NCBI RefSeq assembly: GCF_000346465.2
Contig: NC_034010.1
Coordinates: 490,232 to 554,231 of the forward strand
DNA length: 64,000 nucleotides
Direction of reading: 5' to 3'
From: Prunus persica
Taxonomy: Eukaryota; Streptophyta; Magnoliopsida; Rosales; Rosaceae
The position numbers were made by a program, and so were the translations under genes. The notes under the pieces are model-generated. The model was not told the DNA's origin. It searched no databases and saw only the letters and a list, made by a program, of their open reading frames with translations. Below are positions 25,537 through 37,379 of the stretch, one piece after another (positions within the stretch are counted from its first letter, which is position 1; each line of letters starts with the position of its first letter).

Positions 25537-28102
25537 GAAGGCATACGGTCAATTATTTCGGGGGTCTCGAAGAGCAAAAGATCGTCTCCCCCATCAGTAA
25601 TGGTCTTGACTAGCCTTGGGATGATTGTCTGAAAAAACCCACTAGTTTTTGGCTTAGGCAATGTGACTCCTTCATTGAACAGTGAATCAATGGCTGTGAA
25701 GTATGGAAATCCTAATTCTGGATTAAGAAGCGCTGTCTCAAGCGAAGGGAGCAACGCGTGCAGCACAGATTTCAGAGTCTTTGCTGAAAATGTGAGTTCT
25801 TTCACCTCTGCAAATGCTTCATCTCTTGGTACATACACACTGCTGCTTCTTGTTTCTGATAAGGGGTCTGCGTTGACATAACAATATGATACAGTTAATC
25901 GTATAGCTCTAATAGTTTCTCAACCATACAACTACACATGCTTAAGCAACATACCAAATAAACAAATGGTTCATATAGTTAAAGTAGACATATTCCATTT
26001 TCAAAAACATTAAGCGCATAGTTATTTGGGGAATTTGGTTACCTTTTTTGGTGCGTGGCCGTCCTGTTCTGCAGCGCCTGGGATATGGATGTTCTTTGCT
26101 GCCAAGGACAGGCCTAGCCAGTTCCTCTTTGCTATCAGGATCTCCAAGATCATTGTATGTGTCATAATCGTAAATCCTATCGGATGTTTTTCTTTCACCC
26201 TCTCCATTTCCTCTCAAATTTTCCAGCTCTAGTTCTCTCAGCCTCTTCAACCCATTTGGTGTCTCTGATGGTATGTAAGACTGCTCCATTGTTCACATAA
26301 AATAAATGAACGCACATAAGATTGAAGTGTAAGTAAGTTTAAGAAGCTGTAATTACTAGAAATTAAAGAAAGTATTAAGGATGTAAACCTTGTTAGTGAA
26401 AAAGATTCTCTTCTGTGGATTGTCAAACTTGGCATGAACCCAAGAATTGCATGGAACATTAACAGAGCCATTTGGGAAGCCCTGGAGGTCGATGGTCTTG
26501 ATGAAGATCTCCTTGTGGTGCTCATTCTCTACCTCAATTGCTCCAACCTCTCCAAAACCTGCTGGGATTGTGAAATTACTCTCATATATCACATCATCAT
26601 CATTGTGGCTGGCTTTGTGCGCATACCCCTTGATCCTGTCCTTCTCCAACCCCGTCTCTACAAGAAAATCCATTTTACAAATTTCTAATCAGTAAATTAA
26701 TCAGTATTTCCAAAATTCTTTATTGGTTGATCATAAACATCAAATTCTTCCAGCGTTACTTTATTTTGATATAAAATTAATCGAACAATATGGGTTGTGA
26801 AAAAAATAAAAATAAAAAGTTATACTATAGTGTAGGGAGGCAACATGTTGTGTCACAGTGTCATGTCCGCTTTGAGTTATGCCGATGCATTAGATGGGTC
26901 ATAAATTTCCAACTTAAATGAGTTGGGTTGAATTGTTATTTAAATCATCCTACTATCCCGTTTAAGCGGCTTAACCTATTTAACATATTTAAACTCATGG
27001 ACTAAAAGTTGACCAAAAAAACTCATGTACTAACAAATATATTTTAACTCATTTAATATATTAAATATTAATCTTATCAATAATGTTACTTGTATATACT
27101 AACTTATGATAATATGTAAGGGACTTGCAGCTCAAGTGGTTAAGAGTATTTATCATTACATCCTAGGTCCTAGATTCGATTATCTTCTCCCTCAATATTG
27201 TTTGTGTGGAAAAAAAAAAAAAAAAAAACAGGTTTTCTTTGTTTTGGACTCAAATTTTATTTTTGAGTTTAAAAAATTGAATTCAAGTTGAATACCAAAC
27301 ATGTCCTTAATGTTCTCTTTTCTGAAATGAAGAAAAAAAAAAAAAACTAGTTAGAACTAGTCTTTTGCTTGGTATATTGGTGAAAAAAAAAATGGAGGGA
27401 AAAATAATGAAAATGAAAACTGAAAATACTTCCAAGTTGTTTTGGAAAATAGGGTGATTTTGAAAACTGAAAACGGCAAATATGTTTTAAGTTCTTAAAA
27501 ACAGTGAAAATGAAATAGTTATCAAACAAATAATTAATATTTATTTTTTGAAATTAAAAAAAAAAACTAGTTTTTTATTTGGCATATCTCAGGTGGTTGG
27601 AGAAAATTTTGAGTTTAAATTTCATGAATGACAATAAATATCGATTTTTTTTTTTTATTTTTATTTTTTATGAAATAAAGTGAATAAATTAGTAGTGCTT
27701 ACTGGAGTCAAGCTCGGCGCTAACAAGCTCCAAAAGAAGTGTTTTGCCGAGCAAATCGGTAATTTCATCGAGAGGCCGAGTCAGTATGTTGGAGAGGAAC
27801 CCTCCTGCCTGCACTGTAACCACAGCCTTCACACTAACTGCCTTGTTCTCTATTGAGGTTATAGTTGTGGTCACCGTGGACACTGCTGCAGATGATCCGA
27901 GCTCACCAGAACTAGCACGAATCACCACACAGGAGGAGGACTTTTTCTTATTATGATCATTTTGACGGACAGGATGGCGTGGAAGGATGTTGATGAGGGA
28001 GGGGCTTCCATGCCTGATCAGATCATTGGTATGAATGGAGGATTTTGGTAAGAGAGAGAAGGATGGAGCATGGTTGAGTTTTTGCAGCTGAGAGTTCATC
28101 AT
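23227..28102 (-). CDS. LOX2: Linoleate 13S-lipoxygenase, chloroplastic (copy A)
   Basis: Predicted 13-lipoxygenase that oxygenates linolenic and linoleic acid in plastids for green-leaf volatiles and jasmonates. Exons on the minus strand: 28102-27703, 26657-26389, 26280-26043, 25867-25547, 25385-25300, 25130-25020, 24868-24567, 24424-24158 and 23986-23227; all phases agree, 917 aa. About the first 60 residues are Ser-rich and basic, a transit-peptide pattern. A PLAT/LH2 beta-barrel follows (to about 225), then the lipoxygenase domain. Iron ligands by soybean LOX1 homology are H570 (YHQL), H575 (IHW), H767, N771 (HHAAVNFGQ) and C-terminal I917. The specificity pair is C632-F633, the 13-LOX type rather than Thr-Val of 9-LOX. 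The start is a double ATG 55 nt downstream of a TATA box. It looks fully functional. Its partner is copy B, about 20 kb away. Confidence 0.95.
25469..25532. repeat. (GA)32 next to the splice donor of LOX copy A intron 4
   Basis: On the gene strand this is (CT)n starting about 15 nt after the donor (exon end 25547). The corresponding run in copy B (45611-45637) is less than half as long. Confidence 0.9.
27107..27229 (+). mobile_element. SINE with A-box, B-box and poly(A) tail
   Basis: Lies in LOX copy A intron 1. It has an A-box-like AGCTCAAGTGG (about 27129), a degenerate B-box AGATTCGATTA (about 27171) and a 3' run of about 19 A at 27210-27228. This layout is typical of tRNA-derived plant SINEs. 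Target duplications were not resolved. Confidence 0.6.
27583..27665 (+). mobile_element. SINE-like remnant in LOX copy A intron 1
   Basis: It has the form of a tRNA-derived element (atctcaggtggttggag, then gagtttaaatttcatgaatg), ending in a T-rich tail. A diverged equivalent lies at about 49065-49165 in copy B, so it predates the duplication. Confidence 0.4.
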
Positions 28103-28156
28103 GTTTCTCTGCTAGTTTGCCTTTTCTATTGCCAGAATTGTCCATGCATTTGTAGA

Positions 28157-28160
28157 GATT

Positions 28161-28164
<4 letters not shown>
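28157..28164 (-). promoter_or_regulatory. TATA box of LOX copy A
   Basis: TATAAATC on the minus strand, 55-62 nt before the ATG at 28102. It is immediately preceded on the gene strand by a (CT)n tract (28165-28207). Copy B has the same arrangement near 49680-49686, so the core promoter was carried along in the duplication. Confidence 0.6.

Positions 28165-28207
<43 letters not shown>
28165..28207. repeat. (GA)n in the LOX copy A core promoter
   Basis: A pure GA run (CT on the gene strand) directly upstream of the TATA box. The counterpart at 49686-49726 is interrupted by one AA. Confidence 0.85.
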
Positions 28208-28209
<2 letters not shown>

Positions 28210-30084
28210 ATGTGTTGTAAAACATGGTGAACATGTTTGGATCTAGCTAGGTAGGTGTGCCGCTTGAATAAGGGAAGAAATTAACACGAGAAATATAGAA
28301 AAGAAAACGATTGGTCTTATCAAGGATTAAAAGAATACTACAAAGTAGCGGTAACTAATTGGTCCCCTCCGTTCCATGATTCTTTTTTCACTTTCACATG
28401 GCATCCCTTAATGCCTTAGCGGAAGGAAGAGGGAGAAGGGCTTTTTCAAATAGTCTCACTCAAGATAAACCGGAAAAGGGTTGTGAGTGTTTTGTTGTTG
28501 TTTGTATTTTGTAAAATCTGGAGCATCTAAGTAATCCACGGGTTTAAGATTGGACACATTAATATTTTTGCCTTCTGCAATTGAAATTGACAGGAAGGTG
28601 CTGTCGTTATACATCTTTCAATCTCATTTCCGAAAGATTCTTATCAAGTTATCATCTCATTTTCTCAGTAAATATGACTTTATAAAATAAACAGGACAAA
28701 AAATTAGTGTGTTTTTGGGAGCAATTAAATATAGAAACTGTGAGTGTGCCCATGCTCGTACGCCTTTTCCATTTTTCACAAAAAAAAAAAAAATATATCT
28801 CATGCCCCCACTGTCCAATTTTTTATTGTTTCCTTTGTAAATGTTGAAGAGTACTAATTACTTAAATGCCAAAAAATTAAAAAGTCTGGAGTGAAATCCA
28901 AAGTTTAGATAGAGAAAACAAATATTATATGAAAGAGAAAAACTGAGGAGAAAGTTGACAATTGTAAGGTCATGAGTTGTACATACGCACCACCATTTAG
29001 TCACATGATGAAATTAGAATATATCCCGTCTCTTGGCTTGGCAGTATTATCGTGCCAAAATGTAGATGTGATAAAAAACGGTTTTCATCCATAAAAATTA
29101 TTAGATATATACCAGGAAGTAATGCCAATTATATTATCGTTCTATTTGTGCATGTTATTGGAATTCAATTCTATAGAATTATCTTTGATCTCCAAAAGGT
29201 TTTTTTAAAAGAAATTTAAAGAGAAAATTCACACATACACGGGTACTATAAAGAATTGAACTCGTGACCACTGGAACACACCAAAAATTTGAGCCAATTC
29301 AACTAACAACCTATTAATAACCAAAGATATAGTACTGGTTTGGGAATGATTCTCGATATTCTATAATTAGTTCTTAGGAGAACCATCTCTTATGTGTTTT
29401 TCCATATAATCACTTTAAGTGAATTTAAGGACCAGTTTGGCATTGCTGTGCTGTGAAAATAATAGTTGTCAGTATGAGAGAAAGCAGTTTGGCGTTTGGT
29501 AAAAATTTTGTTAAAAGTATTGTTGGTATTAATTTCCGCATTATCAGAAAATGATTGCCGCATTATTATTAAACACAACACCTCTTCGAAACTGATTTAT
29601 GCATAATTAGAAAATGAAAGCACCTCATTAGCTACTTTCCCTTATAGCTTTCTCTCACATCAATTTTTAACAATAAATTATTTTATCATAGTTTACCAAA
29701 CGGGTTGGGCTTCCCAATTTTTTTTTTAAAAAAATCACTTATCACCCCAAATAAGCAATGCCAAACGGGCACTAAGTGATTCTAGGCATAAACATTTCCT
29801 ATGTGTTTCTCCATAAAATCATTTAAAACTACTTGAAGTGATTATTCATAAAAGTGTTTTTTTGCCTATCCAAAATCACTCCAAAACGAAATATAGTATA
29901 AATAACCACTCCTACCTTTAAGCCGTCTCAATTTCAATAATTTTTTTTGGAAAAAGTTTCTAATTCAATCATTGAATATATAAATGGCTATTTGCTCCGG
30001 GTTAAGTCATAATCTTTAAAATAGTAAAATTGCTATACGTGCTTTTGTTTAGCTTTTTTAGTATTATTATATATTTATTATTAT
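28208..30084. other. Upstream DNA of LOX copy A, no further gene
   Basis: The first 350 bp match the upstream DNA of copy B. A minus-strand SINE-like fragment (box B read as GAGTTCAATTC) lies at 29220-29310. The rest is AT-rich with short repeats such as 'aagtgatt' phrases around 29400-29880. No coding signal. Confidence 0.5.
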
Positions 30085-30924
30085 TATTTTCTGTTGATTT
30101 GAACATAAAACATATAGCTGCAAGACAAACATGTCAAATAGGTAAGTGCAAAACAAAGATGTAAAATATTATTTTATTACTTACGTACAACCTTGGTGTA
30201 GTTTGAGGTTGACATTAAGAAAGGATCCATGGATTAGTGGAAAATAATATCGGAACATTGAAAGCAAGAACCACGTTCACCTTTTATTTATTATTAATTC
30301 AACCACCAATCCCAGTTGAACAATGTGCTGAGTAATAAAATAATAAGCTTAAGTTTATCTTCATACTATTCCTTAACTGTTTTTATTTATTTATTTATTT
30401 TTTAAAGGATATTTTCTATTGAAATGGTCAATAGTATATTAAACTCACACACACAACACAGATGTTAGGACTCGAATTTAAAACGTTGCTTGAGAGAATA
30501 AATACTTTAAATCACTACACTAGTGAGTCCTTTATTTTAATATATTTTAATATTTAATAAACCTTTTTATCCCGACTACTAAATTTCCCGATTTTTCATA
30601 CTAAAGGTGTAGTTTTGTCCATATCTCATTAATCTCAATCTAAAGGCCCATATCCTTTGGTGGACACATACACCAAAGGACTGTAGAATTTTCCATATCC
30701 CCAATACTATTACTATAGTCTTCATATTATAATACAACCATAAATCTTTTAAAAGGAAAAATGGCCATACAAAACAAGATATTAATAATATGGGTTTATA
30801 TTTAATATATATAAAAAAGACTTGGCTTAAACCTAATAAAAGACAAAGCTTTTGGGCTTAAATATAAAGATTGCTAGTCTTCATATCATGATTGCTGGCT
30901 TCTTTATTTTATTTTTTGAGAGAA

Positions 30925-31110
30925 AGCGATCTTTATTAAGAGATAAGAATTACATCAGTAATGGTTTGTGGAGGGTCCCAAAACCATGAAGATGCATCCT
31001 CTACTAAGCATGCCTAGCCAACCTATCGAAGAGTGTTTGAGCAAACATCTCTCCAATAATGAGAAAAGCATGCTTTCCATGTCGAGAATATTAAAGTTGG
31101 TGCATTACGC
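30925..31110 (-). pseudogene. 3' tail of a LINE RNase H domain
   Basis: The minus strand reads EMFAQTLFDRLARHA, then with a frame change EDASSWFWDPPQTITDVILIS, followed by the 'ttaataaagatcgctttc' tail usual at the 3' end of plant LINEs. It is truncated and frameshifted. The tail part recurs in unit 2 of the local duplication (33520-33600). Confidence 0.55.
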
Positions 31111-31499
31111 AATATCTTTGTAGCATCTTAAGGGGTATGAAATTCAAACTTCTAAAGAGATTTAGAATTTAAAAGTACGGATATATTAAATCAAGGTACC
31201 TCTTTTCTTTATACTCAAGTTCGAATCTCCGTCCTCATATGTTAGATTAATTTAGAGTAATTTAGACTATCGTGTGTATTATTTTCAACAAACCCTATAA
31301 ATCATCCTTCTGGTTTTGGCTGAATGTGCTTGCTTCCAAATTTAATCACGTGTAATTGAACATGATCATGAATTTCACAATTAAAACAAAAATTACTCAT
31401 GGTACCTTCATTTTTGCATATTTTTTTTATAAAAAAAATTAAATTTTATAAATACTTGGATTTTTTTGGTTAGATTCATTATTACTTTTTAAATTTTAA

Positions 31500-31600
31500 A
31501 TTTTATTTTATACAAGTTTGAGAGAGGAGGGAATCGAACACAAAATCTTGAGTGCAAGAATAACACACTTAATCACTTGAGTTACAACCCTTTTGCATTT
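31500..31600 (-). mobile_element. SINE-like tRNA-derived fragment
   Basis: On the minus strand an A-box-like GTAACTCAAGTGATTAAGTG is followed by a good B-box (TGTTCGATTCCC) about 30 nt later. Ends not defined. Confidence 0.5.
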
Positions 31601-32604
31601 ATTATTTTACCTTTAATAAAAGTTTCATTTTTTTTTATTATTTAAACCGATAGCCATAATGTACACCCAAATGGACATTGTATTATAGTTGGCATATGAG
31701 GGTTAGGGGTTTTGAACACTAAACCTCCTCAAGCTATCAGTAAATGGTACGTCCAGAACGTTTATTACATAAACAATGATACTTCCCAAAATTAACATTC
31801 TTGCGAAAATCAAAGAACCTAATTGATTTCATGTTTTATAAAGCAAGGAAGGATGTATGGTTGCATTAAGAATGTTTAATATGATATCAAAACTATTCAA
31901 TAGTACTTGTCTGCAAAAAAGATTTCTAAATCCTTACCATCAAACAATGTGGCAGATTATATATATATATATATATTGGGAGAAACGCTTGTATTGGGAG
32001 AAACATTCGTGTGAAATGAGGATAACATTATTTTGTTATTTTGACTAATTACGTTATGCATATATAATAAATTTGCCATTTGACACATCGTGATTGACAA
32101 AGAATAACAAAACAACTTAATGAATTAATATTATTGTTACCTACGTCATCTCAGATGTAAAATTTGAAATTCGAAATGATGTTATGTAAACGCATAAAAA
32201 AAGTTTATGTGGTCTTTCTGGCAAAAAGCATGGCACTGCGTAAAGGTCAGTTTCTTGTTGATGAGGTCTGACCGACACAAATGAATGATTGACACAACGA
32301 GCCAAATGCATGTGGTAGTAACTGTAAAATGATATGGTCCCCGATTTTGATGAGAATCGTGTAGGTTGTGCGTAAATTCATATACAGTAGTAGATGTCTC
32401 ATAATCAGAGAAAGCACCAACCAACCCACTCTACAATGCGAGAAAAACTTTCCTGGAATGGGTATGTCAAAGTAAAGAAATGCTAGTAACTTTCTTTCTA
32501 ATTTTTTTCTTTTTTTACTTGACATGTGTTATTTTCTTTACACTTAAAACAATGTTATTAATATATTATACAAGTTAACTTTTGCTTTCAAACTTTACCC
32601 TTAT

Positions 32605-34050
32605 TATTTTCTGTTAATTTGAACATAAAACATATAGCTGCAAGACAAACATGTCAAATAGGCAAGTGCAAAACAAAGATGTAAAATATTATTTTATTAC
32701 TTACGTACAACGTTGGTGTAGTTGAAGGTTGACATTAAGAAAGGATCCATGGATTAGTGGAAAATAATATTGGAACATCGAAAGCAAGAACCACGATTCA
32801 CCTTTTATTTATTATTAATTCAACTACCAATCCCAGTTGAACAACGTGCTGAGTAATAAAATAATAAGCATAAGTTGATCTTCATACTATTCCTTAACAT
32901 ATTTTAATCTATATATATATAAAATAAAAGACAGAAAACGGTGAAACATTCAAAGGATCAGAAAATGCCATTAATTAATGCAAACATTAAGAATTGAAAT
33001 TTATAATTAAATGAGAATAATATGGTAAATTCACACTTTTTCATATTAAAAAAATTAAAATTAAAAGAAAAATCAGATAATATATCATATTTTTATGGAA
33101 CACAACTACCCATTATCTTTTTTAATTTTAAAAATAAAATAAAAAATAAAAAAGAAAACCAATTGACACATGCGCAAAGAGCTAGAATTTAATAAACTTT
33201 CTTACCCCGACTACTAGGTTTCCCGATTTTCCATACCAAGAGTGTAGATTAGTCCATATCCCACTAATCTCAATCTAAGATCCCATATCCTTTGGTGTAC
33301 CCACACACCAAAGGACTAGAGAATTTTCCATATCCTATCCCCAATACCATTACTATAGTCATCATATTATAATAGACTTGGCGAATTTTGTCTTGTTTGT
33401 AGGTGGATTATGATTGAAGAAGACTTGGGTTAAGATTTGGGCTTGAATATAAAGATAGCTAGTCTTCATATCATGATTGCTGGCTTCTTTATTTTATTAT
33501 TTTATTTTATTTTTTGGGAGAAGCGATCTTTATTAAGAGATAAGAATTACATCATATCATGAAGAAGTACATGAGCAATGGTTTATGGATGGTCCCAAAA
33601 CCATAATATATATATTGGAGACGTTTGTATTGGGAGAAACATTTGTGTGGAATGAGGATAACATTGTTTTGTTATTTTGACTAATTACACTATGTTATAT
33701 ATAATAAATTTGTCACTTAACATATCGTGATTGACAAAGAATAACAAAACAACTTAATGAATTAATATTATTGTTACCTACATCATCTCAGATCTAAAAT
33801 TTGAAATTTGAAATGATGTTATGTAAACGCATAAAAAAGTTTCTGTGCTCCTTCTGGCAAAAAGCATGGCACTGCGTAAAGGTCAGTTTCTTGTGGATGA
33901 GGTCTGACCGACACAAATGAATGATTGACACAACGAGCCAAATGCATGTAATTGTAAAATGATATGGTCTCCGATTTGATGAGAATCATGTAGGTTGTAC
34001 GTCAACTCATATACAGTAGTTGATGTCTAGGTGATCAGAGAAAGAAACCC
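32605..34050. repeat. Local direct duplication, unit 2
   Basis: Shorter partner of 30085-32604. Several blocks look highly similar, for example 'gcatggcactgcgtaaaggtcag' in both. Within unit 2, 'aactcatatacagtagttgatgtctaggt' is itself repeated (about 34003 and 34053). It contains nothing coding apart from the LINE-tail scrap. Confidence 0.8.
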
Positions 34051-34636
34051 ATAACTCATATACAGTAGTTGATGTCTAGGTTATCTATCATCTCTCCCTC
34101 TTCTCACCAGCTCACCCACTCATCTCTCCCTCTTTTCCCTTGCAACTTTTAACACAGGATTTCAAATACTAATTTAAAAAACATCAATTTTTATCAATAA
34201 TAATGCAAACCAATCGATATATGCGACTATGACAAAAAATATCAGAAAGATGAAGCTAGCTGGGTAATATATAACAGAAGAAATTCAAAGAATACCATAA
34301 TCTAGCCAATTATTAGAATTCTAAGAATGAAGAAAAAGAGAACTGTTAACCCTTTTAAAACGAAATAAATGTTTGAGGTGGCTGATATCAGAGCTAGTAA
34401 GATGAGAGAGAACAAGTGGAGATTTGAGTTGCAGGCAAGAGAGGGAGAGAGAAGAAGAGGGATTTGAGTTGCAGAGAATAACGGACGACGGACCAGGCGT
34501 GAAAAAGGAAAAAATTATAGTAGTTCACAGTTGTCAGGAGTTAATTAGTTGGAGATACTGAAGTGGAATGCTTACTTTGGCATACCCGTTCCAGGCAAGT
34601 TTTTCTCGCTCTCTAACAGACTTCCATCGTAAAAAG
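34051..34636. other. Intergenic DNA before the nested transposon cluster
   Basis: Contains 'ctcatctctccctcttctcacc'-type short repeats near 34090-34140 and a repeated 'gggatttgagttgcag' motif near 34420-34470. No gene. Confidence 0.4.
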
Positions 34637-34735
34637 GAGTCTAATTTTCCTGTGCCCCCCATTTCCTTCGTGGTATTGTGACATGTGGCACATCTTTTAA
34701 CAACATTTTAACAATGTTAACTCTTCAGATTCATA
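34637..34735 (+). repeat. Left copy of an outer inverted repeat
   Basis: The run 'ggagtct...cctgtgcc...gtgacatgtggcac...ttaacaacattttaac..gttaactc' matches the reverse complement of 40387-40505 with moderate divergence. The two copies bracket the Mutator-like and hAT elements. They may be ends of one large element or two independent insertions. Confidence 0.65.
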
Positions 34736-34959
34736 CCATTTATTTTTATTTAAAAAATGAATAAATTACTCAAATGATCTTCAAATTTGTACGCGATTTA
34801 TATTTTAGTTTCTAAATTAAATTATTAGTCAAAATGGTACATAAACTCTATTTTAATCGCCCATTTGATCCAACCGTTACATTCTATCAATGTTGCTGTT
34901 AAATATGAGAGTAAATTGGTCATTTCGTACATTAAAAATAAAAAAATACTGAAAAAAAA

Positions 34960-34966
<7 letters not shown>

Positions 34967-35004
<38 letters not shown>
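34967..35004. repeat. (CT)n microsatellite
   Basis: A CT run inside the Mutator-like element, ending just before the TGTAACACCCC boundary at 35013. Confidence 0.9.
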
Positions 35005-35007
<3 letters not shown>

Positions 35008-35012
35008 TCCCC

Positions 35013-37340
35013 TGTAACACCCCGACCCCAAATTTAACCCTTATTTAATTATTTAATTATTTAAGGGTATTTTAGTCATATTTTTAACCGGGGAGAGTTT
35101 GGGACCGTGACTTGTATTTTTGGATAGGTCGTACTGAGAAGAGTTCATAGACACGTAGTGGGCTCAAATCGGAGTTGTAACGAGAGAGATATGGTCAAAA
35201 GAAGCCCAGTGGCACAATCGTAAATATTTCGAAATGGAATTTTTTTATAAAAATCTGGTTCTCTCTCTCTCTCTCTCTCTCTCTCCCCCGCGGGTCTCTC
35301 TCTCTCCTCTCCCTCGCGCACGACAGCCGGCCACGTTTTGGCCGGCCGTGCTCTCCTCTGGCCACCAATGACGACGGAACCGGTACCAAAATGACCGGGC
35401 CGTCGTCCTCTTCCTACCCCAGCCACCTCCCGCCTCCAGCCGCCGTGGATTCGCCGGAATTTGGAGCTGAAGCGGACGACGTCGTCCAAACTTCAAAGCC
35501 GCCGATCTCCCTCCTCCGGCCACCAATTCCGTCGATCCAGGTATGGATTTTGAACCTCTCGAGCTGCTCTAGCTGATGGTTGGGTAGGATTAGATCGATT
35601 CTTAGCGTAGCTAACTCAATTTTTGAATTGAAAATTGGCCGAAACTTCAGCCTCCGTGATCGGCCAATTCCGGCCACTTTTTGGGGTAGGTCCAAGAACA
35701 AAAGTGGCTCCAAATAGGGTGTTATACCTAGGGTAGGAGTTTGGAGCAATGGTTTAGAGATTTTCCGGCGAAGCGTTATCGCTTTAGGCACCCACGCGCT
35801 GCCAGGGCGTGTGGCGGCGCGTGGGCACTGTAAAAAAAGTAGCAATGTGTTCCGATGAGATCCTTAGGTTGTCACGAGTGCGTAGGATTTCGCGGATCTC
35901 AATTCGGACGTCGTTTGACTATCGAACGGATAATTGCATATTATGCGTTATCCGGGTTCGATAGGTTGGGACCGTCGGATGGTCCCAAATTTAATATATG
36001 TTAATCTAGGTATTTCTAGGATCGTGTAGGAATTCACGGATCGTGAATCGGAGCCCCGGATGTTCCGAATAATAATTTAAAGTTTATATTTTATATTAAC
36101 CGTCAGATTATGCGATCGTGAGAAATCCGACTGTCTGATCTGAACCAAACTCGCAGGACAAGTGTCCTATACCTGGTAGAACCCATAGGGACTTTCGAAT
36201 CCGAAATTGGAAGTCGTGGGTTCTGCAGGTCCGTTTGACCAGGGTTAGAGTAGTTTGACCCTTGGTTGATCGTGAGTCTCCCGGAATAGTCTCACCCTTC
36301 CAGGGGGATTATCGGGAGCTAGACTATTGTGGAGGGTTACACAATATAAGAATTAATTTATATAAATATAATTATATGTGGTTGTACAAGGGTATGACAG
36401 AGTCTAGAATGTCAGTTTGGAGTGCTATACGCACTACCGTAGGTACCTCCTCAGACGTTGGATTCACTACAAGTACCACCAAGTGAAAGTTAGGTCCCAC
36501 GTGGCGTAGATTATCCGACGTTGGGACAGATCCCATACGTGGCGTTGGTTGTACCGGCGTATGGGGAGCTATATAATATGATGTTCAGGTCTCACGTGAC
36601 GTAGGTTATCCGGCGTTGAGACAGGCCCCATACGTGGCGTTGGTTGTACCGGCGTATGGGGAGATTATGTGATATTGTGTTGAGGTCGCACGTGGCGTAG
36701 GTTATCCGGCGTGTCGACAGACCCCATACGTGGCGTTTGTTGTACCGGCGTATGGGGAGATTTGTGATATGATATTGAGGTCCCGCATGGCGTAGGTTAT
36801 CCGGCGTTGGGACAGGCCCCATACGTGGCGTTGGTTGTACCGGCGTATGGGGAGATATTATGATAGTATGGCATGGTCGCCGTGGCGTAGGTTATCCGGC
36901 GTGTTGACAGGCTCCATATGTGGCGTTGGTTGTACCGGCGTATGGGGAGAATATGTGAAATACAGAGAAATGAAATAAGGCATCGCCCAAGTGTGGAATT
37001 GGGTTTTTAGGGAAGAACTACGTGTGGCTTGATCCCTCAAGGAGGGTACGTAGGCAGCCTAAGGTTATTAGGTGCAGCCGCAGACTAAATATTAGTCATT
37101 TTGGTATTTGAATTGTTTGGTAGTTGTTTGAGAATTATTGGAAGGCCGAAGGCCATTTATGAGAATTTGCATGAAATTATATTGTGCATGCTGCCAGTTG
37201 TGTATATTAAATGCGTTTTTATGCAGGTTGAAATTTTGGGAAATGTCCAATTTATAGGGGAGACTCTGCCGAATTTTCGGCAGGAAGTCTCGGTTTTTAG
37301 TAAGTGGGCCTGCATCGGGGTGATGTCAGGAATTCCAAAG
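35013..37340 (+). mobile_element. LTR-like element, TGTAACACCCC family, 3' limit uncertain
   Basis: Starts TGTAACACCCCGACCCC. The first kilobase is related to the minus-strand sequence running down from 57055 (shared 'acacgtagtgg-ctcaaatcggagtt', 'agtggcacaa', 'aaatctggtt'). The part at 37010-37080 (cttgatccctcaaggagggtacgtaggcagcc) is a phrase typical of Ty3/gypsy LTRs. A 95-bp minisatellite sits inside. No gag-pol is present and no matching CA end with target duplication was found, so a truncated solo LTR is the best reading. Confidence 0.55.
36490..36960. repeat. 95-bp tandem repeat, five copies, each with a hairpin
   Basis: GTAGRTTATC starts at 36506, 36601, 36697, 36792 and 36887: periods 95, 96, 95 and 95. 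Each unit contains CCCATACG, an 18-nt loop, then CGTATGGG, with slight variation in the last copy. The open frame across it on the minus strand is a by-product of the period. Confidence 0.92.
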
Positions 37341-37379
37341 GGTTCGTCTCGGGTTTTGAGAAAATTCGGGGCGGGTCCT

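Larger units (their letters stand above)
23044..30196. repeat. Duplicated lipoxygenase block, copy A
   Basis: This segment matches 43366-50505 in order and orientation. The match starts at 'ctagtcccattaacattttac', covers all nine LOX exons and most intron sequence, and extends upstream through the (GA)n tract, a SINE-like fragment (29220-29310 with 50065-50155) and the segment 'acatatagctgcaagacaaac'. Copy-specific insertions interrupt the match, for example between 28560 and 29220 here. Confidence 0.85.
30085..32604. repeat. Local direct duplication, unit 1
   Basis: Blocks at 30085-30370, 30560-30760, 30830-30980 and 31955-32420 recur in the same order at 32605-34050. Unit 1 carries about 950 bp (roughly 30985-31950) absent from unit 2, including LINE-tail and SINE-like sequence. 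A minus-strand SINE-like fragment lies at about 30425-30530 (box B AATTCGAGTCC). Confidence 0.8.

Noticed and set aside
36592..36822. Repetitive minus-strand open frame (RRYNKRHVWGL type)
   Set aside because: It is a by-product of the 95-bp minisatellite period and has no start context or homologous domain.
35013..37340. Complete solo LTR with TG...CA and a 5-bp duplication
   Set aside because: The start is clear, but no matching CA end followed by the left flank could be found, so completeness is not claimed.
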